This document shows, one piece after another, positions 43,543 to 52,408 of a stretch of DNA of 52,408 bases (positions within the stretch are counted from its first letter, which is position 1; each line of letters opens with the position of its first letter). The DNA is from Lachnospiraceae bacterium (GTDB lineage: Bacteria; Bacillota; Clostridia; Lachnospirales; Lachnospiraceae), in NCBI GenBank assembly GCA_017561085.1, contig JAFZDQ010000053.1, forward strand, positions 1-52,408, given 5' to 3'. Made by a program: the position numbers and the translations under genes. Under the pieces are notes generated by a model. It was not told where the DNA came from. It saw only the letters and a program-made list of their open reading frames with translations, and made no database searches.

Positions 43543-45435
43543 TTATTCATCTTTTTCTGATACATCTGCTGCGCTCTCCTCTTCCGTATCAGATATTGTT
43601 GCATCTTCCATATCCTCCGCCGTAGGAGCAGGTCTGTCTTTCTGTTCTTCTGTAGGTTCAGGATAATCTGCCGCATCATCGGCATTATCAAACCAGGCGT
43701 CATTAGGATCCTTTTCCTGCTCATCTGCATCGTCTGCATATACTTCCTCTTCGGCTTCTTCATCTTCATCCTCGACAAAATCGCCGTCCTGCTTTTTCTT
43801 AACTACCTTGAAATAATATGCAGCTCCGATCACACCACCGCCAAAGATTGCCATGATGATGTATCCCAAAAGCGGATTGCTCTTAACAGGCTCTTCCGGC
43901 TCCTCTTCGGCAGGCTCCTCTGTTTCAGTCTCCTGTGGCTCTTCCGGTGTTTCTGTCGGAGTCTCAACCTCGTGGGTATCGTCGATATCCGTATTGTTAT
44001 TAGGCAATGCGCTCTCCGTCACAGGGATCTGCGATTCAAGAGCCGCTGAGTTCTTAGGCAGAGTCTCCGAATTATCCGTTGTTACATTAAGCAGGTCATT
44101 TTCTGTAATCTCTGTCAGGAAGTAAACCATTTCCTCCTGTCCGTCACGATCAATGATCAAATAAAAGACCTTGCCGCTTGCAGCTTCGATGGTATAGAAC
44201 TCTTTTCCAAGGTTCATATCCTCTCCGTTTTCTCCATCTGATAAAGCGGCTTCTTCCGCATCAGCCTTTGCAAATTCAGCTTTCTTCTGTGCCTCGGGAG
44301 ATGTATTGGTGCTTGTAGTTGTACTCGTGGTATTTCCATTGCTGTCAGTCTTAGTATGGTCTGTCACTGTAGCTGTAGCAGATGAAGGCTTGGTTGCCTC
44401 CGCACTTGCAGGAAGCTGTTCTGCCGGATTACTGTCATCATCAGAATTAGGGTCCTTGTAGTAAGGATTCTTTGTCTTATAAACCTCCGACACATTCCCG
44501 GCATTATCCATGGCTGTGATCGTGAAATACTCATAGCCTGCATCAAACTGGGAAAGGCGGATATTCACGGTTCCGTTTGTAACATCCGTAAACTCATACC
44601 CATTCACATAAATAACCTTTACACCGGAGTCATTATCGGATGCCTGGATAGTAAGAAGTCCGTCCGATACCGCCGCATTAAGGGTGGGCTTGCTTGTATC
44701 AAAGCATTTGATGGAACGGCTTCTCTCATAACTCTTATCATTAGCATCGGTAACAAGCACATACACAGTGCAGTTCTCGGAAATTTCAAGGAACATATCC
44801 TCTGTTACATCGTTATAGCTGCCATTCTGTCCGATCTTTGCTTTCACGGACTTTATGGCAAAATTCCCGGTATCAAGGATATCTTCGACCTTAAAAGTGA
44901 CCTTTGCAGATGTACCGCTTGAATACCATCCAGAAGGAGTATTGATCGTAATCTTTACGCTCGGCTCCTTATATGCGCAGTCCTTATAGTTCTGACTACA
45001 TACAGGGCAGTCCTTGTTGTAATCATACTGGCTGCACTTGTGGTCACAGATACACTCAGGTTCCGGCTCAGGTGTAGGTTCAGGAGTCGGTGTGGGATCA
45101 TCTTCTCCAGTCTCACCACCGTCCCCACCATCCCCGGATTCATTTTCGGAGGCGCTGTCTCCTGTGTTGGAACCATCCCCGGCACCGGAATTATCCCCGC
45201 TCGAAGGATTTTCAACTGTTGTATCTGTTCCTTCATCTGTAGAACCACTATCTGAAGCATCATCACTTGATGACGAATCATCTGTAGTTCCTGCTTCATT
45301 ACCTGTCACGCTCTCTTCGGCATATACCGATACCGCAGTGGAGCTGTTCGCAATGAATGCCCCGACCGGCAGTGCAAATAGCATCACCGATAAGATCAGC
45401 GATGCAATAATCCTAACTGATAACTTTCTTTGCAT
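43543..45435 (-). CDS. CD1107-type mobile element surface protein (DUF4366-like)
   Basis: 630 residues. Signal peptide (LSVRIIASLILSVMLFALPVGAFIA region), a Ser/Asp/Thr-rich stalk with PTPTPEPTPEPEPE, a Cys-rich segment (CICDHKC ... CPVCSQNYKDC), Ig-like beta domains, and a C-terminal membrane helix (LLGYIIMAIFGGGVIGAAYYF) with an acidic cytosolic tail. This matches CD1107-family proteins with DUF4366 of Tn1549-like elements, thought to act at the cell surface in mating. ATG at 45435 follows AAAAGGAGACAAACG and overlaps the gene before by 23 nt. Confidence 0.85.
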   Translation of the reverse strand: MQRKLSVRIIASLILSVMLFALPVGAFIANSSTAVSVYAEESVTGNEAGTTDDSSSSDDASDSGSTDEGTDTTVENPSSGDNSGAGDGSNTGDSASENESGDGGDGGETGEDDPTPTPEPTPEPEPECICDHKCSQYDYNKDCPVCSQNYKDCAYKEPSVKITINTPSGWYSSGTSAKVTFKVEDILDTGNFAIKSVKAKIGQNGSYNDVTEDMFLEISENCTVYVLVTDANDKSYERSRSIKCFDTSKPTLNAAVSDGLLTIQASDNDSGVKVIYVNGYEFTDVTNGTVNIRLSQFDAGYEYFTITAMDNAGNVSEVYKTKNPYYKDPNSDDDSNPAEQLPASAEATKPSSATATVTDHTKTDSNGNTTSTTTSTNTSPEAQKKAEFAKADAEEAALSDGENGEDMNLGKEFYTIEAASGKVFYLIIDRDGQEEMVYFLTEITENDLLNVTTDNSETLPKNSAALESQIPVTESALPNNNTDIDDTHEVETPTETPEEPQETETEEPAEEEPEEPVKSNPLLGYIIMAIFGGGVIGAAYYFKVVKKKQDGDFVEDEDEEAEEEVYADDADEQEKDPNDAWFDNADDAADYPEPTEEQKDRPAPTAEDMEDATISDTEEESAADVSEKDE

Positions 45436-45724
45436 TTTCGTTTGTCTCCTTTTCATTTTCTGCATGAAAGGCCCCGCCTTCATCGGGCGGGGTCTGTTTT
45501 GATTCCTTATCCCTTGCAGCTATCATGTCCGCAACCTCTTTTTCAGAAAGGCTGTTAAACAGTGCCAGCTGCTCCGGTGTTATATGTTTCTTTCTGATGA
45601 TCTTCATCGCTTCCGCATCATCCGCTTCCTGTTCGAGTCTCGCCCAGTATTTCTCACGTTCGGTGTAATACTCTTTCTTCTCGGCAGCATGAATGCGGTT
45701 TTTCTTGATTGTTTCTCTTTTCAT
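45413..45724 (-). CDS. DUF4315-like small ICE protein
   Basis: 103 residues, charged and helical. The segment EAMKIIRKKHITPEQLALFNSL resembles the DUF4315 family found between the peptidase and CD1107-type genes in these elements. Function unknown. AAGGAGGCAAG precedes the ATG. The last third of the gene contains a perfect GC-rich hairpin (CCCCGCCTTCATCGGGCGGGG on the plus strand, near 45474-45494, with arms CCCCGCC and GGCGGGG), just before the CD1107-type ribosome site, which may control that gene. Confidence 0.7.
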   Translation of the reverse strand: MKRETIKKNRIHAAEKKEYYTEREKYWARLEQEADDAEAMKIIRKKHITPEQLALFNSLSEKEVADMIAARDKESKQTPPDEGGAFHAENEKETNENAKKVIS

Positions 45725-45739
45725 CTTGCCTCCTTATAC

Positions 45740-48214
45740 TTAATGCCCTGGAACTCTCGCAAATGAATAGAAATGCGATTGCCAGTACGGTGTGTTGATG
45801 GAAGAGTATTTGATCGGATCGCCTGCGTGTATCATCTGACCATTGCCGGCATAGATACCGACGTGAGTTACAGGATTACCGGAATTGTATGTACCCGTGA
45901 AAAAGATAATGTCTCCGGCTCTCGCTTCTGATGCACTGATCGGAGTACACTGGTTATAAATGCCCTGTGCCGTGGTCCTTGGCATGTTACAGTAACCACT
46001 ATGTGTAAGCACATAGCACACAAATCCCGAACAGTCGAAGCTCGTTGACGGATTGCTGCCGCCCCATACATACGGGTATCCAAGGTAGTTCTCTGCTTCT
46101 GCTATAAGCGCTGCCACATCACCACTGCCACCGATAGGATCTGTCGTACCGTAAATAGATCCGTTACCGTTTTCAAAATAGAAAAGCGGATTATAATACT
46201 CTCCATCCGATAAGCACTCCAGATGTAAGTGGCTTCCCGTTACGGCTCCCGTACTTCCAGTCTTACCTATAATCTCTCCATGCCTTACTGTCTGCCCTGC
46301 GCTGACATTCATACTTTCAAGATGCGCATACTTCGTAGTAAAGCCTTTTGAATCCGTGATCACGATATAATTCCCGTAATCATCGTCATAGGCTGCCGTG
46401 GTTACTGTTCCGTCATGCCCGGCATAAACCTCTGTCCCTTCCGGTACTGCGATATCAATACCTCTGTGGAACTGGTTCTCTCCGGTGATGGGATTCTTCC
46501 TGTATCCGTAGTAGCTCTTTATCAGGCTGTACCAGTCCGTATCAAGAGGCGTATAAAACTGCTGAAGCGCACCATTGGTCTGCTGATATGCCGCATAAAG
46601 CGTACTTGCATCATCATTCCCGGTAAGACGCTCTGCTACGATATCCTCCAAAGGCTTACGGGTAAGCTCCACATCAAGGATTGTTACGGTATATTCCTCT
46701 TCCACTTCTTCCTCTTCACCGGTTTCCTCATTCGTAACAGTTACCGTGCGGGTTCTCGTCTCTTCCCTCGGTGTAAGTGTCAGCTCATACATTTCATCAA
46801 AAAGTGATTCGATCTCCGCATCCACATCCGCAGCCACCACATCAACCTTTATGGCTGACAGGTAATTGATCAGCGTAAAAGGGTTATGCCCGATTTCTTC
46901 AAGGTTATAGTTGTACTCATCATAATCGGGATAATCTTCCTCGATACTGTCTATGGTGTTCTGCAATGCCATTTCCCTTGAGGTCATGGCTTCATCCGAT
47001 GCATCAAGCTGAGCTGGCTGACTCTGATAGCTTCCTGCCATGGTTGCCGACAGACCACCGTTTAAGACTGCTGAGCAGCTTGAAATACCTGCCGCTATCA
47101 GCATAAAGAAAAGCCCGAACAGTCCTATAGTTGCAATAGCTCCTATGTGCTTCCGGGCAAATTCCTCTACTTTTCTTGCCATGTTGGTGGTTGTCGTTGC
47201 CGCTTTCTTTGCATATCCGGCAGCCTGCTTTGCTTCTGATCCTTTTTTCAGGGCTTTGGCATACTCACGCTTGATACGCTGCTTCTGCAGACGCTTCTGT
47301 ATGGCTTTCTTTTTGACCTCCGGGTTTTCCTCCAAATACTTTTGATATCTGAAGTTCACCTCCGCCTTGAACTGCTTCTTTTCAAGAGCCGCTACCTTAT
47401 TGCTTCGCTTTGCCTGTACGCCATGCTTTATATTTCTCGCATGAACGATAACGGCTTCACCAGCCTCTTCTGTCCTGTGGGCAGCTTCAACACCGGAGTT
47501 ATCCTTTTCATCCTCCGATATCTTGTCATGCACCAGTCCCTGCGCTTCCATCATCGCCCTGCGGTTTGCGGCAGTTATGGGATTATCTGACTTCGGCTTT
47601 TTTAGTACCTTATTGGTCTGAAGCTCATAGGTTACTTTCCCGGTCTTTTCATCGAAATGCCGCACCAGCTTGTACTCCTTACGCTGTGGTAATTTCTTTC
47701 TCGCCTTCTGGGTTTTATCAGCAGCCTTTTCCGCTTTCTTTTCAAGCATCTCAAGCTTATGGCTCTTTGCCGTTTCAGCACCTGCTTCTTCCACAAAGCT
47801 GGTCTTTCCATGGAAATCTCCATCTGACTGGATAAAGCTGTCCTTTACCCTTGTACGGCTCTCATGCTGCCTGTGCTTGCGAAGTGCTCTCGTTTCCTCA
47901 CGCTGAGAAGCATACTCGGTATTCTTTTCATCCTCATTCTCATGTCTTTTAAAGAATTCCTGATTGACCTTTCTGCTCTTTTCTTCTGCCTGGGAAACCG
48001 TATTTGCAGGCGCAGCATTAAACATCTCCTGTGCTTCGCTTACAGCCTTACTTTTTACGGCACTGCCCTTACTTCTTCCATCAGCGGATCCCGTAGGACC
48101 CGCCCGTGCTTTCTTAAAATCTCCGGCATCGGCTTTCGCATCAAATCCCTCGGGTTTAGCCCCGGTTATATCCGATACTGCCTTCCTTGCCGTATTATTC
48201 TTTTTCTTCGCCAT
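45740..48214 (-). CDS. Peptidoglycan hydrolase with M23 and NlpC/P60 domains (CD1108-type)
   Basis: 824 residues. A long basic cytosolic N terminus (about 370 residues) precedes one membrane helix (IGAIATIGLFGLFFMLIAAG). Outside the membrane come an M23 peptidase (FHRGIDIAVPEG ... TGSHLHLE) and an NlpC/P60 domain (YPYVWGG, catalytic C near 729 in FDCSGFV, then THVGIYAG). It should open the cell wall for the conjugation channel. ATG at 48214 is chosen, GGGAGATGATGCGG upstream; it overlaps the VirB4 stop by 20 nt. Confidence 0.92.
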   Translation of the reverse strand: MAKKKNNTARKAVSDITGAKPEGFDAKADAGDFKKARAGPTGSADGRSKGSAVKSKAVSEAQEMFNAAPANTVSQAEEKSRKVNQEFFKRHENEDEKNTEYASQREETRALRKHRQHESRTRVKDSFIQSDGDFHGKTSFVEEAGAETAKSHKLEMLEKKAEKAADKTQKARKKLPQRKEYKLVRHFDEKTGKVTYELQTNKVLKKPKSDNPITAANRRAMMEAQGLVHDKISEDEKDNSGVEAAHRTEEAGEAVIVHARNIKHGVQAKRSNKVAALEKKQFKAEVNFRYQKYLEENPEVKKKAIQKRLQKQRIKREYAKALKKGSEAKQAAGYAKKAATTTTNMARKVEEFARKHIGAIATIGLFGLFFMLIAAGISSCSAVLNGGLSATMAGSYQSQPAQLDASDEAMTSREMALQNTIDSIEEDYPDYDEYNYNLEEIGHNPFTLINYLSAIKVDVVAADVDAEIESLFDEMYELTLTPREETRTRTVTVTNEETGEEEEVEEEYTVTILDVELTRKPLEDIVAERLTGNDDASTLYAAYQQTNGALQQFYTPLDTDWYSLIKSYYGYRKNPITGENQFHRGIDIAVPEGTEVYAGHDGTVTTAAYDDDYGNYIVITDSKGFTTKYAHLESMNVSAGQTVRHGEIIGKTGSTGAVTGSHLHLECLSDGEYYNPLFYFENGNGSIYGTTDPIGGSGDVAALIAEAENYLGYPYVWGGSNPSTSFDCSGFVCYVLTHSGYCNMPRTTAQGIYNQCTPISASEARAGDIIFFTGTYNSGNPVTHVGIYAGNGQMIHAGDPIKYSSINTPYWQSHFYSFARVPGH

Positions 48215-50783
48215 CCGCATCATCTCCCTTGTCAGCAGTATGTTCCTCTTCCTCCTGTGGACGAGTGTTCATGATCGCATACGTCTTGGTATCTGTCGGA
48301 TACCTGTCCGCAAATGGAATGACCACATCATTAAAAAGAATGAGTCCGCATCCGGATTCAGAGTTTGTTACATACTGGAGCTGCTTCTCTGAAAGTCCCA
48401 GCTTGTCTGCCAGGATCACCTGATCCTTTGCGTTCTGGTTAAGGAGATATACAAAATCGCTGTTACCAAGGATACCCTCGATCTCCTCCGAACGAAGGAA
48501 GTCACCTACGTTCTGCGTAAGCCCTGTTGGAATACCACCCCACTTTCTGAAACGCTTCCAGATCTCCACTGAATACTGCGCTGTCTGCTTATCTCTTAAC
48601 AAAAGGTGGAACTCATCACAGTAATAGCGGGTAGCCACCCTGCGCTCACGGTTACGGGAAACCCTGTTCCATACCGCATCCTGCACGATAAGCATTCCCA
48701 GCTCTTTCAGCTGCTTTCCAAGGTCTCTGATATCAAAGCAGACAATTCGGTTCTGACTGTCAACATTGGTACGATGATTAAAATAGTTCTGAGAACCATG
48801 TACATATAAAACAAGGCTGTTTGCGATACGCACCGCCTTCTGCTTTGCATCAATGGCAAGCTCCTCTGATACTGCCTTATCCGGCTCATACTTAACCAGT
48901 GCGTTATATAAGTCCTCCAATATCGGCATATTCTCTGGTCTCGGGTCTTTGAAATACTCATCATAAATACCCTCGATACAGCGGTCGATGATACCCTTTT
49001 CATCATTTGCAAGACCTGTCTCCCCGCCTGCGATAGCATCACAGAGCGTGATAAGGAAATCACTCTTAAGCTTAAGAGCCTCCCTGTCGTTCTTATGGGA
49101 AAGCTGAATATCCATCGGATTAAGATAATCCTTTGAATTGGTTGCCAGCTTCACTACCTCGCCACCAAGTGCCTTAACAAGCGGATAATACTCGCCCTCG
49201 GGATCACATATCAAAATGTCATCCCTTGATACAAGGAAGCTTCCAAGGATCTCACGCTTTGCAGAAAATGATTTACCGGAACCGGGCGTACCTAAGATTA
49301 CGCCGTTCGGTGTACGAAGCTTCTTACGGTCTGCCATAATCATGTTGTTACTTAGGGCATTCAGTCCGTAATACAAAGACTGTCCCGACTGGAAAAGCTC
49401 CTGTGTATTGAACGGCACAAGGATTGCCAGGTTCTTTGTGATCAGATGCCTGCCTTCCTTCGTTTCATTGATGCCTATGGGAGCTGCGGCATTCATGGCC
49501 ACCTCCTGCTTGTACTGAAGGTCGATAAGCCTACAGTTTGCCTGCTGAATGATACCCGACACCCTCTGTGACACGCTCTCCAGTTCCTTCTTGTTTCTTC
49601 CGAAGCTCGATATCAGGATCGTTGTCCAGATAAGCTTCTGGTTACTGGTATTCAGATCATCCAAAAGCTCCATGGTATTTTTTTCATACAAAACGATATC
49701 TGTAGGAAGAATATCCATGTCATACCCGGCTCTGACTGCTTTTTTCTGCTCGTCGATCTTTGTTTTCTGAACATCCGACAGTGCTCTTTTTAAGAGCTTG
49801 ATTGCTTCTGTAGGCTCAATGGTCCTCATGTGGATGGATATAGAAATATTGCTGTCGATATCCAAAAGCCTTTTAAGCAGCTCGTCATTGAGCTTCGGAG
49901 ATATGATGTCCAGATACTTTGTGGCTCCAAACATATGCCCCATCTTGTATCTGCCGGGGAAACGGAACTCAAAGCCCTGCGGTGCGATATAATCCTTAAC
50001 CGTATTGCCGGACTCTGCCATTTCCTTAAATGAAAAACGGAAAGGTTCCATCTTATCCTGATTGAAAAACTCATACAGGACTCTTAAGCGTTCCTTTCCG
50101 TCGAGACACTTCGCATTGGTACCAAGGTTTTTGAGGTTCTTTATGATATCTGCCTCAAGGCTTATGAACCTCTGCCTTGCTTCCTTGATATTCTCTGCTT
50201 CGATGCCGAAAATGATATATTTGCTCTTGATGACTCCGTTATTCCCCTTTGCAGACAGGCTCTTTAACATATCCGAAAACTCTTCACGGATATCGTCGAA
50301 CTTATCTCCCTGGGGAGAGATCTCAAACTGTGCCGCCAGTGTTTCCTCATTCACATGCCTGTTAAAGAGGAAGATCTGAAAGTTGATGGTCGGATCAAAA
50401 TAATTTATGAGCTGTGAATACAGCCCCAGTATATCCGCCCTTTCTTCCTCATCCAGAAGAACATAGTTCAGATCATAAAACTCGATCATCTTCGTATAAT
50501 AATTCTTTCTAACCTTGCAGATGCCATCCTGGTACATCTTGTCAAAGGTAATGGTCTGCTGTGTGGAAATCTGCTTGCCGGACTGACCATTATCTCCGGA
50601 GAGCGTTTTCTTAAGCTTTTTCAGCTTTAAGAACTCCGCAAGCGTAAGTCCCGTGAATCTCTCAAACAGCGACTTGCCGCTTTTCTTACTCTGCACGGCT
50701 TTTGCAGGCTTATTTGTCTGCTTCACGCTTTTCTGCGACTTTGCCGTAACGCTCTTCTTTCCACTTTTTTTGCTTGCGTTCAA
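48195..50783 (-). CDS. VirB4-like conjugation ATPase (CD1110-type)
   Basis: 862 residues. The C-terminal ATPase has Walker A GTPGSGKSFSAK (near 500), a LICDPEGEYYPL segment as in VirB4/TraE proteins, and RDKQTAQYSVEIWKRFRKWG. It powers assembly and transfer through the type IV secretion channel. The N terminus has an unusual Lys/Ser-rich stretch (about 35 residues) before LFERFTGLTL. The start appears to be TTG at 50783 with GGAGG 9 nt upstream, giving a 74-nt overlap with the PrgI-type gene; a GTG about 19 codons later cannot be excluded. Confidence 0.93.
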   Translation of the reverse strand: MNASKKSGKKSVTAKSQKSVKQTNKPAKAVQSKKSGKSLFERFTGLTLAEFLKLKKLKKTLSGDNGQSGKQISTQQTITFDKMYQDGICKVRKNYYTKMIEFYDLNYVLLDEEERADILGLYSQLINYFDPTINFQIFLFNRHVNEETLAAQFEISPQGDKFDDIREEFSDMLKSLSAKGNNGVIKSKYIIFGIEAENIKEARQRFISLEADIIKNLKNLGTNAKCLDGKERLRVLYEFFNQDKMEPFRFSFKEMAESGNTVKDYIAPQGFEFRFPGRYKMGHMFGATKYLDIISPKLNDELLKRLLDIDSNISISIHMRTIEPTEAIKLLKRALSDVQKTKIDEQKKAVRAGYDMDILPTDIVLYEKNTMELLDDLNTSNQKLIWTTILISSFGRNKKELESVSQRVSGIIQQANCRLIDLQYKQEVAMNAAAPIGINETKEGRHLITKNLAILVPFNTQELFQSGQSLYYGLNALSNNMIMADRKKLRTPNGVILGTPGSGKSFSAKREILGSFLVSRDDILICDPEGEYYPLVKALGGEVVKLATNSKDYLNPMDIQLSHKNDREALKLKSDFLITLCDAIAGGETGLANDEKGIIDRCIEGIYDEYFKDPRPENMPILEDLYNALVKYEPDKAVSEELAIDAKQKAVRIANSLVLYVHGSQNYFNHRTNVDSQNRIVCFDIRDLGKQLKELGMLIVQDAVWNRVSRNRERRVATRYYCDEFHLLLRDKQTAQYSVEIWKRFRKWGGIPTGLTQNVGDFLRSEEIEGILGNSDFVYLLNQNAKDQVILADKLGLSEKQLQYVTNSESGCGLILFNDVVIPFADRYPTDTKTYAIMNTRPQEEEEHTADKGDDADGEEKE

Positions 50784-51138
50784 GAGCTTCCACCTCCTTT
50801 TCCATAGATTCTCTTTCTCTTAACTGCTCGTAGAGGTTTTCCACCTTGTACCTTCTTATCCCGGGCCGGATGAATTTCATCTCAATGACCTGCTTCAGAT
50901 ACTGCTCTGCAGGCACTCCGTCCTTTTCATACATTGCCATAAAGAAGAACGGGAGCATGACTGCCACCATCATGAGGGCAGCCACGTCCGTCCCGATTAC
51001 CTTTCTTGTCAGAAGATAAAATGGTACTCCCACCACGGCAGCCGCTCCAAAGCAAATGACCTGACGCTTGGTGAAATTCCCGATGAATTTCGACTTGATC
51101 GCTTTCGGGTCCTTTGCCACATCAACTGCGATTGCCAT
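50710..51138 (-). CDS. PrgI-type conjugation membrane protein
   Basis: 142 residues. Two membrane helices (VICFGAAAVVGVPFYLLT and VAALMMVAVMLPFFFMAMY) then a basic cytosolic helix (EQYLKQVIEMKFIRPGIRRY), the standard shape of PrgI-family (VirB3-like) proteins that sit directly before VirB4 genes. GGAGGTGACTAAAAC precedes the ATG. Confidence 0.88.
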   Translation of the reverse strand: MAIAVDVAKDPKAIKSKFIGNFTKRQVICFGAAAVVGVPFYLLTRKVIGTDVAALMMVAVMLPFFFMAMYEKDGVPAEQYLKQVIEMKFIRPGIRRYKVENLYEQLRERESMEKEVEALERKQKKWKEERYGKVAEKREADK

Positions 51139-51157
51139 GTTTTAGTCACCTCCGTTT

Positions 51158-52030
51158 TTATGAAGCATGAAGGATGCTCTTTGCAAGTGATCCGGTCTTA
51201 AACAGGGAGAAGCACAGGACAACGGTATAAGCCATTACCTGCCAAAGTGCTGAGTGCAGATTTGAAGCCACTGCCACAGCATTTACGAGGACTGCGTAGA
51301 TTGCCACGCATACCATAATGAAAAATCCCTGAAAAGCCAGTGCTATGCATCCTTTGATATAGTTGGATCCGATGCTTCCCCACTCCCTGTTCACAAGGGT
51401 TGCAAAAGGCATCGGTGCTACCGAAACATAAAGATAGATTTCAATCATGCGCCCGTATAATATGACGGTGATCAAAACGGACATGATCTTCATACAAAAG
51501 CTGCAGAACATCGTTTCTATGCCAAGACCTATCAGCTCGCCTATCTCCATGGTTGACAGCTGTGACGAAAACATTGACTGAATCGTGGCTCCCACATCAA
51601 GCGAAGTGGAACCCGTGATGGCACTGGCAGCCTCACTTACCATGTGACCACCCACATCGAAGATCGCCATAACGATATCCGAGGTCTTGCTAAGGAGCAT
51701 TACTGCTATGCAAGCCTTGAAAAGATATCTGAAGAAAAGGCTCGTATCGAATTCATGCATGTTGTTCTTGTCTATTACCATCGTTATCAGCTCATAACAC
51801 AGCACATAGGTTATGATGATCCCGGCTATCGGTATGATGACCGTATCTGACAGGTTTTTGATCATATTGAAAATACCTGCGTTCCATGCGCTGGGAGTCT
51901 GGCTAACCTCTCCGGCGATTGTTCCTACCTTTGTATTCACATCGGTAAACATTCCTTCGAGGTTAGACATTACCCAACCTTGCAGCATTTCCTTTATGAG
52001 TTCGGTAATCTTTTCAACGATAGTGTTCAT
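51158..52030 (-). CDS. TrbL/VirB6-like channel protein (CD1112-type)
   Basis: 290 residues with about six membrane helices (for example IIPIAGIIITYVLCYELITM and YIKGCIALAFQGFFIMVCVA) and the conserved N-terminal start ITELIKEMLQGWVMSNLEG. It matches the VirB6/TrbL-like proteins of Tn1549-type ICEs, part of the inner-membrane channel. AAGGAGAAGATC precedes the start with somewhat long spacing. Confidence 0.9.
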   Translation of the reverse strand: MNTIVEKITELIKEMLQGWVMSNLEGMFTDVNTKVGTIAGEVSQTPSAWNAGIFNMIKNLSDTVIIPIAGIIITYVLCYELITMVIDKNNMHEFDTSLFFRYLFKACIAVMLLSKTSDIVMAIFDVGGHMVSEAASAITGSTSLDVGATIQSMFSSQLSTMEIGELIGLGIETMFCSFCMKIMSVLITVILYGRMIEIYLYVSVAPMPFATLVNREWGSIGSNYIKGCIALAFQGFFIMVCVAIYAVLVNAVAVASNLHSALWQVMAYTVVLCFSLFKTGSLAKSILHAS

Positions 52031-52047
52031 CTATCGTGATCTTCTCC

Positions 52048-52368
52048 TTATGAAAAGAGAGAAGTAAGCTGAGGGATCACCGTCTGGGCGATGATTACGA
52101 TACCTCCGCCCGCCATCAGCTGCTTGATTCCCTGTGATTTAGCACCGGGGTTATCGTTACCATAGCCCTCCAGCAAGTTGATGATTCCCCATACGGCTAC
52201 ACCTGCGCCGATGGCGGTTACGACGGTTTTAAGGGCTGTTACGCTATTAGTAAAAAATGCCATGATTTTGTTTAAAACTGACTTTTTAAGCCAGTTTTTC
52301 CTCCTTCCAAATTTGTTAATTGATTTTTGATAGTTACTTTTGGAAGGCATAAAAATACCCTGCTTCAT
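52048..52368 (-). CDS. Maff2-like mobile element membrane protein
   Basis: 106 residues. Basic N terminus, then two membrane helices (ALKTVVTAIGAGVAVWGIINLL and LMAGGGIVIIAQTVIPQL) joined by an EGYGNDNPGAKSQG loop: the pattern of Maff2 family proteins, VirB2-like small subunits of these ICEs. Two starts are possible, 52368 (AAAAAGGATAG) and 52350; I keep the longer. The last 40 bases of the window hold a TGCGATATCGCA palindrome and no gene. Confidence 0.85.
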   Translation of the reverse strand: MKQGIFMPSKSNYQKSINKFGRRKNWLKKSVLNKIMAFFTNSVTALKTVVTAIGAGVAVWGIINLLEGYGNDNPGAKSQGIKQLMAGGGIVIIAQTVIPQLTSLFS

Positions 52369-52408
52369 CTATCCTTTTTATATGCGATATCGCACATATC
52401 TGATAAAA

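Noticed and set aside
45038-45502. 154-codon plus-strand frame opposite the CD1107-type gene
   Set aside because: Low-complexity Ser/Pro/Gly product is the antisense reading of the Ser/Asp-rich stalk; no ribosome site.
48195-50783. Possible frameshift suggested by the 74-nt overlap of the VirB4 and PrgI-type genes
   Set aside because: Both proteins are complete at their family-conserved parts, and a TTG with GGAGG at 9 nt gives a normal start; the overlap only adds a Lys/Ser-rich tail.

Overview
The window looks like part of an integrative conjugative element (ICE) in a low-to-mid GC Firmicute, most likely a gut Lachnospiraceae relative (Roseburia, Butyrivibrio or Eubacterium type). The reasons are a Tn1549/CTn-like transfer module with the C. 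difficile CD1107/CD1108/CD1110/CD1112-type proteins, strong AGGAGG ribosome sites, DUF6033 and FlxA-like proteins, and a clostridial Cys-rich peptide maturation system. Nearly every gene is on the minus strand, so the window reads from right to left.

Right part (about 52.4 to 43.0 kb, then 37.5 to 23.1 kb): the conjugation operon. In order of transcription: Maff2-like membrane peptide, TrbL/VirB6-like channel protein, PrgI-like protein, VirB4 ATPase, a double peptidoglycan hydrolase (M23 + NlpC/P60), a DUF4315-like protein, a CD1107-type surface protein, a small cytosolic protein, then topoisomerase III, a membrane-anchored protein, a 51-residue protein, a DUF5688 protein, a 2962-residue methylase/SNF2 helicase and a nucleotidyltransferase-like polyvalent protein. 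A strong terminator closes it at 23.03 kb. Relaxase, coupling protein and integrase are not in the window. Four of these cytosolic proteins share a C-terminal motif (SLxxRLxxKKxxV) placed 34 to 41 residues from the end, a candidate export tag.

Inserted between the small protein and topoisomerase III (42.9 to 37.6 kb) is an AT-rich cargo cassette. A BlaI repressor and a BlaR1-like M56 protein split by an in-frame TAA lie under a near-perfect sigma-A promoter. They are followed by exported proteins: a small secreted peptide, a HExxH metalloprotease, a lipoprotein, a secreted beta-rich protein and a DUF4885-like protein.

Middle part (22.9 to 8.5 kb): a double RiPP (bacteriocin-type) locus. An AgrC/AgrA-type pair (GHKL kinase, LytTR regulator) is followed by FlxA-like and FliD-like proteins. 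Two successive peptide cassettes come next, each with a short Cys-rich precursor, a radical SAM/SPASM maturase (CcpM type), a TIGR04066-type protein and an acyl-carrier-related protein. One S8 peptidase and one ABC exporter end the locus. Two LytTR operators with an exact 21-bp period stand before the regulator gene and before flxA. Each precursor is followed by a strong hairpin before its maturase. A palindromic element of about 225 bp sits between the cassettes.

Left part (8.4 to 0.4 kb): a very AT-rich defence-like island with a TIR-domain protein, a class II Fic protein whose promoter carries four phased TATGCAT boxes (duplicated next to the TIR gene with a dead fic fragment), and a tightly overlapping four-gene operon: adenine DNA methylase, a protein with two GHKL ATPase domains, a receiver-domain protein and an HNH nuclease. 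This last set looks like a restriction system with a two-component phosphorelay built in. It is the best candidate here for an undescribed system.
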